A stretch of DNA of 64,000 bases from Mucilaginibacter jinjuensis (GTDB taxonomy: Bacteria; Bacteroidota; Bacteroidia; Sphingobacteriales; Sphingobacteriaceae), in NCBI RefSeq assembly GCF_028596025.1, contig NZ_CP117167.1:2480001-2544000 (forward strand), in the 5' to 3' direction. The notes under the pieces were generated by a model. It worked only from the letters and a program-made list of their open reading frames with translations. It had not been told where the DNA came from and ran no database searches. Shown here piece by piece: positions 58,247 through 64,000 of this stretch (its first letter is position 1; each line of letters opens with the position of its first letter). The position numbers and the translations under genes were made by a program.

Positions 58247-59473
58247 ATGAATTATCAAAAACTGACAGATAAGATTGCCAAACACGTGGCCGATTATTAT
58301 GAAGAGCATCCTCATCCGGAATTGCTGTATCATAACTTCGACCATACCAAATATGTGGTGAAGGCTGCGTTGAAAATTGCAGAATACTATCAGTTAAATA
58401 ATGAAGATTTATTTGTATTGACTGCTGCTGCATGGTTTCACGATACCGGCTATATGGTGAATCAACTGGACCATGAAGCAAGCGGCGCGAAACTGGCCGA
58501 AGAATACCTTGAGAAGCATGATGTTGAAGCCGGTGTAATTGACAAGGTTGTAGCCACTATTATGGCCACAGCAATGCCGCAAAACCCGGTAACGCTTCTG
58601 GAGCAGATTATGTGCGACGCCGACCTTTACCATTTGAGCAAGAAATCATTTATGGAGAAAAGTGAAGAGCTCCGTAAAGAGATGGAGGCTCTGAACCATA
58701 AAGAAATTACCAAAGAGCTGTGGTGGCCCGGAACCGTTGCCTTTATGGAACGGCACCAATACACTTCTGATTATGGTAAACGTGTTCTGGAACCTAAAAA
58801 GGAGGAGAACCTGGCTTTGCTAAAAGCAGAAATAGAAACCAATCATCACCATACAGATTACGAACAATTGGAAAAAGACGTTGCAGAAGACGAACCGAAA
58901 AAAGAGAAGAAGAAGGACAAGAAAGACAGACCTGAAAAAGGTATTGAAACTATGTTCAGGATCACATCGAGCAATAACCAGCGTTTGAGTGATATGGCCG
59001 ATAAAAAGGCACATATTCTGATTACAGTTAACTCTATCATTCTTTCGGCTATCATCAGTCTGGTGTTGCGCAGGCTGGATGAAAATGGTTACCTGATAAT
59101 GCCCACTTTTATCCTGCTCGCTGTGAGCTTAACCTCCATGACTTTTTCAATTCTGGCTACCCGTCCAACCATCCCACACGGCACCTTTGAACAAAAAGAT
59201 TTGGATGATAAAACAGTAAACCTCTTATTCTTCGGTAACTTTTATCGTATGCCGATGGACCAATACAAACACGGCATGCAGCTGGTTATGGATGATAAAG
59301 AGTTTTTATATGGCTCTTTAATTAAAGACGTTTACTCACAGGGCGCTGTGCTTGGCCGTAAATATTTCCTGTTACGCTGGGCTTATAATGTATTTATGTT
59401 CGGGCTTATTGTGGCAGTGATTGCGTTTATTATAACCTCGGTTATCCACACCAATTCAAACAGCGCCAATTAA
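58247..59473 (+). CDS. HD-domain phosphohydrolase fused to a Pycsar-type membrane effector domain
   Basis: 408 residues. Residues 1 to about 190 are an HD metal-dependent phosphohydrolase: HNFDHTKYV (His29, His33), the HD pair His65-Asp66 in WFHDTGY, a following DHEAS, and CDADLYH as the distal Asp. A charged Lys/Glu linker (about 210-235, DEPKKEKKKDKKDRP) leads to a C-terminal Pycsar effector (PycTM, DUF5706) region. That region has a helix ITSSNNQRLSDMADKKAHILITVNSIILSA, two membrane helices (about 258-306) and one more near the end (about 380-402). In Pycsar defence, PycTM is activated by cCMP or cUMP and disrupts the inner membrane. No pyrimidine cyclase gene was seen nearby, so the trigger is open. 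Confidence 0.85.
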   Translation: MNYQKLTDKIAKHVADYYEEHPHPELLYHNFDHTKYVVKAALKIAEYYQLNNEDLFVLTAAAWFHDTGYMVNQLDHEASGAKLAEEYLEKHDVEAGVIDKVVATIMATAMPQNPVTLLEQIMCDADLYHLSKKSFMEKSEELRKEMEALNHKEITKELWWPGTVAFMERHQYTSDYGKRVLEPKKEENLALLKAEIETNHHHTDYEQLEKDVAEDEPKKEKKKDKKDRPEKGIETMFRITSSNNQRLSDMADKKAHILITVNSIILSAIISLVLRRLDENGYLIMPTFILLAVSLTSMTFSILATRPTIPHGTFEQKDLDDKTVNLLFFGNFYRMPMDQYKHGMQLVMDDKEFLYGSLIKDVYSQGAVLGRKYFLLRWAYNVFMFGLIVAVIAFIITSVIHTNSNSAN

Positions 59474-60717
59474 TTATTACCTGCAAACAGGTGCTTGGCT
59501 TTGTTAAACAAACGGCCTTCTGTTGCCTTGTTGCGGTACATAATAAATAGCAGGGCAGATACAATGCCCACAATACCTTCAATCCCCATAGCAACCCGCG
59601 GACCCATTGCATTGGCCATTAAACCAATCAGTAAACTACCAATCGGGATCATGCCCTGGTAAGCCATCACATAATAACTGATTGCCCTTGATCGCATATT
59701 TGGCGCGGCATGTGTTTGTATAAAAGTATTAATGGCTGATGTTTGAGCCATCATTCCAATACCGGTAAAGGTCATAAATATCAGGGCAATAGGTAATAAT
59801 TTAGCGTGAGCTAATAACAATACGCTAATGCCGAAAAGCATACTGGCAATAGTAATGATCTTAATCAATCCTTTACTGTTCTTCAAATTAGCCAGGTAAA
59901 CCGCGCTGATAACAGAACCCAATCCGGCAGTACTCTCGAACCAGCTGAAGGTTTTGGCATCACCATTAAACAGATCTTTAGCGAAAAGCGGCATCAGTGT
60001 GTTGAATGGGATCACGAACAGACTACTCACCCCCAGCATAATTACCATGCTGCTAATGTCTTTGTTGCCAGATACATATTTGAAACCTTCTTTCAACTCG
60101 GTCCAGATGTCGGTTTGTGGCTTAACAACAGCAGCCAGGTTTAGCTTCATCATAAATAAACAGCTTAATACTGCTATATAGCTCAGGAAGTTACTGATGA
60201 AACAGAAATCCTCACCCAAAGTACTTAGTATAATACCCGCCACGGCAGGGCCGGCAATACGGGCAATATTAGTCATGGTTGAGTTAAGGGCGATGGCGTT
60301 AGGTAAGTCTTCTTTATTATCTACCATTTCAACCATCAATGACTGACGGCAGGTAATATCAAAAGCGTTGATGATGCCCTGCAAAAGGCTCAAAGCAATA
60401 ATGCCAGGGATGCTGTAATATTTAAAGTAGATCATGGCGGCCAGTGCACCTGCCTGTAACATGGAGATCACTTGTGTATAAACCAGTACCTTAAAACGGT
60501 TGTGGCGTTCAATATAACTGCCTGCATAAGGTGATAAAACAAGTGAAGGGATCAGGCTTACAAAACCAACGATACCCAGCAGTACTGCCGAACCGGTTAA
60601 GCGGTAAACCAACCAGCTTACGGCTGTTTTTTGCATCCATGTACCAATTAGTGATACAGATTGCCCGTAGAAAAAGAGTTTGAAGTTTCTGTATTTTAAT
60701 GAGCGAAGTATATTCAT
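59470..60717 (-). CDS. MFS exporter (DHA3/EntS-like)
   Basis: 415 residues with about 12 membrane helices. The start LKYRNFKLFFYGQSVSLIGTWMQKTAVSWLVYRLTGSAVLLGIVGF is the DHA3 signature, and DITCRQSLMVEMVDNKEDLPNAIALNSTMTNIARIAGPAVAG is also typical of EntS-like exporters. The substrate is unknown. It is convergent with the HD-Pycsar gene (4 bp overlap of the stops) and divergent from a LysR regulator, its likely controller. Confidence 0.92.
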   Translation of the reverse strand: MNILRSLKYRNFKLFFYGQSVSLIGTWMQKTAVSWLVYRLTGSAVLLGIVGFVSLIPSLVLSPYAGSYIERHNRFKVLVYTQVISMLQAGALAAMIYFKYYSIPGIIALSLLQGIINAFDITCRQSLMVEMVDNKEDLPNAIALNSTMTNIARIAGPAVAGIILSTLGEDFCFISNFLSYIAVLSCLFMMKLNLAAVVKPQTDIWTELKEGFKYVSGNKDISSMVIMLGVSSLFVIPFNTLMPLFAKDLFNGDAKTFSWFESTAGLGSVISAVYLANLKNSKGLIKIITIASMLFGISVLLLAHAKLLPIALIFMTFTGIGMMAQTSAINTFIQTHAAPNMRSRAISYYVMAYQGMIPIGSLLIGLMANAMGPRVAMGIEGIVGIVSALLFIMYRNKATEGRLFNKAKHLFAGNN

Positions 60718-60804
60718 TTTAGATGTGATTTTTGAGCATTTAAGCCTCTGCGGCTGCCCTGTGTACTGTTATCTTTTCGTTGGTACAAAAATCAGTATAA
60801 TGAT

Positions 60805-60812
60805 TACATTTG
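60805..60812 (+). promoter_or_regulatory. -7 promoter element of the LysR gene
   Basis: TACATTTG (TAnnTTTG), with a possible -33 TTG at 60780-60782, 22 bp upstream. It lies in the 141-bp divergent region shared with the MFS gene. Confidence 0.55.
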
Positions 60813-60858
60813 TAAAATAGATTGTTTTAATGATATTGATAGTTAAAAACGATTAATT

Positions 60859-61740
60859 ATGGAAGTACGTCAGTTAGGATATTTTGTAAAGGCGGCAGAG
60901 TTGCTGCACTTTACCAATGCGGCTGAGGCGGTATATATTACACAATCAACCCTCTCGCAACAGATCAAACTGCTGGAGCAGGAACTGGGTATGCCGCTGT
61001 TCGACAGGTTAGGCAAACACGTTAGCCTTACCGAAGCCGGCAAGGTGTTCTTAACCCATGCTCGCCGTATTTTGCTCGATATAGAAAAAGGCAAACAAGC
61101 CATCGCCGATTTAAACAATATGTTAACCGGCGAGCTGCGGGTAGGGGTTACTTATGCTTTTACCTCGATGATATTGCCCGTGTTGCCCATTTTCTCCAAA
61201 GAATTTCCCGCATTGAAAATTTATCTCGAATATGGTGCACCAGAAGACCTCGAGTTCAAGCTCAAACAATCTGAACTGGACCTGATCCTGGCTTTTCACA
61301 ATCAAAGTAACGATCCTGATTTCGACCTGCAGCCGCTCTCTAAATCGAACATCGTAATGGCCGTATCGAAGGATAACAAACTGGCAAAATTGAAAAGTAT
61401 CAGCCTGAAAGACCTGATGCAGTTTAATCTCGTTTTGCCGGCCAAAGGTTTCAGCTCCCGCAATTTTGTGGATGAATTGTTTGAGAAAAAGAAAATGAAA
61501 CCTTCCATCCGGGTAGAACTGAATGATATGCATTCGCTGCTCTCTCTCATCCAAAACAGCGACCAGGTGAGTATTATTAATGAGAAAGCGCTGATTGGCT
61601 GGGATAAACTGGTAGCTATACCCATTACCGGTAACAAGCTGTCGCGACAATCGTATGTGATCTGGAACAAAGGCGCTTACCGCAAAAAGGCAGCAGTTAT
61701 TTTTGCTGAAGAACTGTTGAAAGTAGGCAGTGAAGCATAA
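60859..61740 (+). CDS. LysR-family transcriptional regulator
   Basis: 293 residues. The N-terminal HTH is typical (MEVRQLGYFVKAAELLHFTNAAEAVYITQSTLSQQIKLLEQELG), followed by the periplasmic-binding-like effector domain (LRVGVTYAFTSMILPVLPIFSKEFP). It is divergent from the MFS exporter with a 141-bp shared region, the usual layout for a LysR regulator of the adjacent gene. The effector is unknown. Confidence 0.94.
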   Translation: MEVRQLGYFVKAAELLHFTNAAEAVYITQSTLSQQIKLLEQELGMPLFDRLGKHVSLTEAGKVFLTHARRILLDIEKGKQAIADLNNMLTGELRVGVTYAFTSMILPVLPIFSKEFPALKIYLEYGAPEDLEFKLKQSELDLILAFHNQSNDPDFDLQPLSKSNIVMAVSKDNKLAKLKSISLKDLMQFNLVLPAKGFSSRNFVDELFEKKKMKPSIRVELNDMHSLLSLIQNSDQVSIINEKALIGWDKLVAIPITGNKLSRQSYVIWNKGAYRKKAAVIFAEELLKVGSEA

Positions 61741-61805
61741 CAGGTTATTGGCAATCATGTTGTAAAACTGTATCTTACCATACCTGTAAAAACTTATCGC
61801 CCGGT

Positions 61806-63398
61806 ATGGTATTAGAAACTTCTATTATATGCATTGCACTGGTACTGGCAATTTTAGCCTTGGTAATGGTGTCGCAAAAATTAAAGGTAGCCTATCCAAT
61901 GGTGTTGGTTGTCGGCGGTTTAATTTTGAGCCTCATTCCTGGTTTGCCTAAAGTGAGGGTTAACCCCGAGCTTATATTTATCATCTTTTTACCACCCTTA
62001 TTGTTCGAAGCTGCCTGGCAAACCTCCTGGAAAGATTTATGGAAATGGCGGCGCGTTATCAGCAGCTTTGCATTTTTGATAGTACTGCTTACTTCGTTTG
62101 TAATTGCTATCGTATCCAGCAGTGTAATACCCGGTTTTACGCTGGCGCTGGGCTTTTTATTGGGCGGTATAGTATCCCCGCCCGATGCTGTTTCGGCAAC
62201 GGCTATCCTCAAATATGTAAAAGTGCCCAAGCGCGTTAAATGTATTGTAGAGGGCGAAAGTTTACTGAATGATGCATCGAGCTTAATTGTATTCCGGTTT
62301 GCGTTGGTGGCTGTGGCTTCGGGGCAATTTGTGTTTCATCAGGCGGCGCTCAGCTTTGTGCTTGTAATAGCGATGGGTATTGTAGTAGGCGTAGCCATTG
62401 CCTTTATTTACTATGCCATACATAAGTGGCTGCCTACTGATGCCAATATCGATATTATCTTAACTCTTACTGCACCCTATGTGATGTACATTGTGGCCGA
62501 GCGCCTGCATTTTTCGGGTGTATTAGCTGTGGTGAGCGGTGGTTTATTGCTCTCATCCAAAAGCCACCAGTTTTTGAGTACAACCAGCCGGTTGGCTATC
62601 AGTAATGTATGGTCGGCGTTGGGGTTTATATTTAACGGGGTGGTGTTTATGCTCATTGGCCTCGAGCTGCCAGAAATTATCAGGCAATTGGGCGATGTGA
62701 GCCTGATTGGTGCTATTGGTTATGGGGTATTGATCTCGGCTGTGCTTATTGTACTGCGCATTCTGTGTACTTTGGGGGCTTCGGTATTTACGGTATTTAT
62801 TAGCCGGTTTATTACCACTGCGGATAATCGACCTGGGTGGAAGGGACCAATTATTTTAGGATGGGCTGGCATGCGCGGCGTGGTGTCGCTTGCTTCGGCA
62901 TTATCGGTTCCGTTTTACCTGAGCAATGGCACCGCTTTTCCTCAACGGAATCTTATTTTATTTATCACTTTTACAGTAATCCTCATCACATTGGTGGTGC
63001 AAGGATTAACCCTGCCGCTGCTAATCAATTGGGTAAATATGGAAGATCCCGACGATTTGCTACCACCTCACGAACTCAATATTCTCATCAGAAAAACACT
63101 CGCCAAAACAAGTTTAGCTTACTTAAATGAGGAATACGCCGAACAGCTAAAAAGTAACAAACCCTTGCAACAACTGAGGTTTATGTACGAGAACGAGCAG
63201 TATTTCAGCATGGATGATGACGGCCGGTCGAAAGACTTCCAAAGAATCTACGGACTGCTCATCGAAAAGCAACGCGAGTGCCTGGACCAGATCAATAACA
63301 TGCCACGGATCGACAGCGAACTCGTCCGCCGGTATCACGGTTTGCTGGATTTGGAGGAGGAGAAGGTAAGGGTAAGGTATAGCGATGAAGATAATTAG
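61806..63398 (+). CDS. Na+/H+ antiporter (CPA1/NhaP-like)
   Basis: 530 residues with 12-13 membrane helices followed by a cytoplasmic tail from about 410. CPA1 signatures are visible: LIFIIFLPPLLFEAAWQTSW, GGIVSPPDAVSATAIL (ion-site Asp) and VEGESLLNDASSLIVFR (the conserved ND motif). It exchanges Na+ or K+ for H+ across the inner membrane. The tail contains a charged helix (DDDGRSKDFQRIYGLLIEKQRECLDQI). Confidence 0.95.
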   Translation: MVLETSIICIALVLAILALVMVSQKLKVAYPMVLVVGGLILSLIPGLPKVRVNPELIFIIFLPPLLFEAAWQTSWKDLWKWRRVISSFAFLIVLLTSFVIAIVSSSVIPGFTLALGFLLGGIVSPPDAVSATAILKYVKVPKRVKCIVEGESLLNDASSLIVFRFALVAVASGQFVFHQAALSFVLVIAMGIVVGVAIAFIYYAIHKWLPTDANIDIILTLTAPYVMYIVAERLHFSGVLAVVSGGLLLSSKSHQFLSTTSRLAISNVWSALGFIFNGVVFMLIGLELPEIIRQLGDVSLIGAIGYGVLISAVLIVLRILCTLGASVFTVFISRFITTADNRPGWKGPIILGWAGMRGVVSLASALSVPFYLSNGTAFPQRNLILFITFTVILITLVVQGLTLPLLINWVNMEDPDDLLPPHELNILIRKTLAKTSLAYLNEEYAEQLKSNKPLQQLRFMYENEQYFSMDDDGRSKDFQRIYGLLIEKQRECLDQINNMPRIDSELVRRYHGLLDLEEEKVRVRYSDEDN

Positions 63399-63453
63399 GC
63401 AATTTGTTGATTCGGTAATTTGTCAATGAAAAATCTCCGCCTTTCTCACCACC

Positions 63454-63547
63454 CGTCATGCCGAACTTGTTTCGGCATCCCACATGCTAAGTATACAACA
63501 AGCTAAGCAATTCGTCTAACTGTCCTGTGGGATGCCGAAACAAGTTC
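63454..63547. repeat. Dispersed palindrome interrupted by the IS4 element
   Basis: The left arm CGTCATGCCGAACTTGTTTC (63454 on) continues to GGCATCCCAC at 63483. The inverted right arm GTGGGATGCCGAAACAAGTTC (63527-63547) stops where GGCATGACG would be expected and is replaced by ACTGTTGTCCGG. The break therefore marks the end of the neighbouring insertion sequence. Confidence 0.75.
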
Positions 63548-64000
63548 ACTGTTGTCCGGTAAAAAATGAAGGAGATAGTAAAAGAGGCATTGAGTGGGTT
63601 TTAGAGGGATTAAGTTTTAAAACCAAATTGTGAGCCCCCTAATTTTAATTGCTTTTCCCCGGTGATTGTAGTGGACAGCCTTTCAGGATCGTTCAGAAAA
63701 TTGAATAGATGTATATAACTCATCAGATGTAACCTGATAATAGCACTCAAATTGGAGAAAGCCCATTTCCTTTTAAGTTGAACCTGTACAAGTTTAATGA
63801 GCAGGTCGGCAATAAAAGCACCCCATATTTGGATCTTGATCGCATTTTCATTGTCTCCCAGGAAGTATTTGAGGGGGAAGTTTTGTTTGATCCTTTTAAA
63901 CAGGATCTCGATTTGCCAGCGTTTTCTATAAAGATCAGCTATCTGTAGTGGTGATAATGAAAAGTTATTAGTGAGGAATTCAAATTTTCTGGCTTTTTGC
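63548..64000 (-). mobile_element. IS4-family insertion sequence (one end, partial)
   Basis: The end of the element lies at about 63548, set by the broken palindrome to its left; ACTGTTGTCCGGTAAAA is the probable terminal inverted repeat sequence. The transposase reads leftwards and ends at 63610; 62 bp of noncoding end follow. The other end lies beyond the window. Confidence 0.8.
63610..63999 (-). CDS. IS4-family transposase (C-terminal part, runs off the window)
   Basis: 130 codons, from the window edge to TAA at 63610. The segment LYRKRWQIEILFKRIKQNF contains the Y-(2)-R-(3)-E-(6)-K signature of IS4 transposases, with the third catalytic Glu of the DDE triad. The C terminus continues with KWAFSNLSAIIRLHLMSYIHLFNFLNDPERL. 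The frame is intact in the visible part; no start is seen because it lies outside the window. Confidence 0.9.
   Translation of the reverse strand, partial: QKARKFEFLTNNFSLSPLQIADLYRKRWQIEILFKRIKQNFPLKYFLGDNENAIKIQIWGAFIADLLIKLVQVQLKRKWAFSNLSAIIRLHLMSYIHLFNFLNDPERLSTTITGEKQLKLGGSQFGFKT

Noticed and set aside
1..64000. CRISPR arrays, rRNA, tRNA genes, complete prophage or replication origin
   Set aside because: No regularly spaced repeats with unique spacers, no recognisable tRNA cloverleaf or rRNA sequence, and no structural phage genes were seen by eye.

Overview
The window looks like a chromosomal segment of a Bacteroidota bacterium of the family Sphingobacteriaceae, most like Mucilaginibacter or Pedobacter. 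This is inferred from protein families and promoter style, not from a marker gene: no rRNA or tRNA gene was found. Many genes start a few bases after the Bacteroidota -7 element TAnnTTTG, and Shine-Dalgarno sequences are mostly absent. Typical Bacteroidota families are present: DUF5723, an Nramp-UspA fusion, a DACNV diadenylate cyclase, an HD-Pycsar fusion, paired GH3 enzymes and a NodT-type lipoprotein.

Layout. 1-12.9 kb is housekeeping: the end of tsaB, a DUF5723 outer-membrane protein, priA, pcm, smpB, a manganese pair mntH-mntR with a DtxR-type operator, an Lrp regulator, ung, and lysS at 12.9-14.6 kb. 15.2-17.9 kb holds an acetyltransferase and an acyl-CoA synthetase. 18.0-25.4 kb is one leftward assimilatory sulfate-reduction operon: sulfite reductase, cobA, a siroheme synthase/TSUP permease fusion, cysH, cysD, cysN. 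Its leader has a 19-residue ORF with a Cys-Cys-Ile-Cys run followed by an intrinsic terminator, and an Rrf2 regulator lies upstream. 26-31.5 kb has a DinB-like protein, a c-di-AMP cyclase-like protein, a GH3 glycosidase and a cold-shock pair. 31.8-38.8 kb has an EmrB-type pump with MarR and UspA, lepB and a second GH3 enzyme.

38.9-40.3 kb is a small, visibly AT-rich accessory insert: a structured noncoding RNA candidate convergent with a P63C-domain phage-type gene, which has a 16-bp-arm palindrome upstream. 40.4-46 kb has VOC dioxygenase, esterase, GNAT, Crp-like, pirin, receiver and glycosyltransferase genes. 47-53.6 kb is a TetR-controlled tripartite RND efflux operon; the same operator occurs before tetR and before the pump. 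53.8-63.4 kb has a membrane-anchored MutS-like ATPase, cydAB, the HD-Pycsar fusion, an MFS exporter, a LysR regulator and a CPA1 antiporter. The window ends inside an IS4-family transposase that has broken a dispersed palindrome.

Intergenic DNA is rich in dispersed elements: 'GTCATTGCGAGG' palindromes, 'GTGAGTTGTGAATTAG' tracts, and a composite repeat of up to about 700 bp in four copies whose hairpins keep pairing although the bases differ. The strongest candidates for something new are the cysteine leader/attenuator, the noncoding RNA beside the P63C gene, the composite repeat family and the lone HD-Pycsar fusion.
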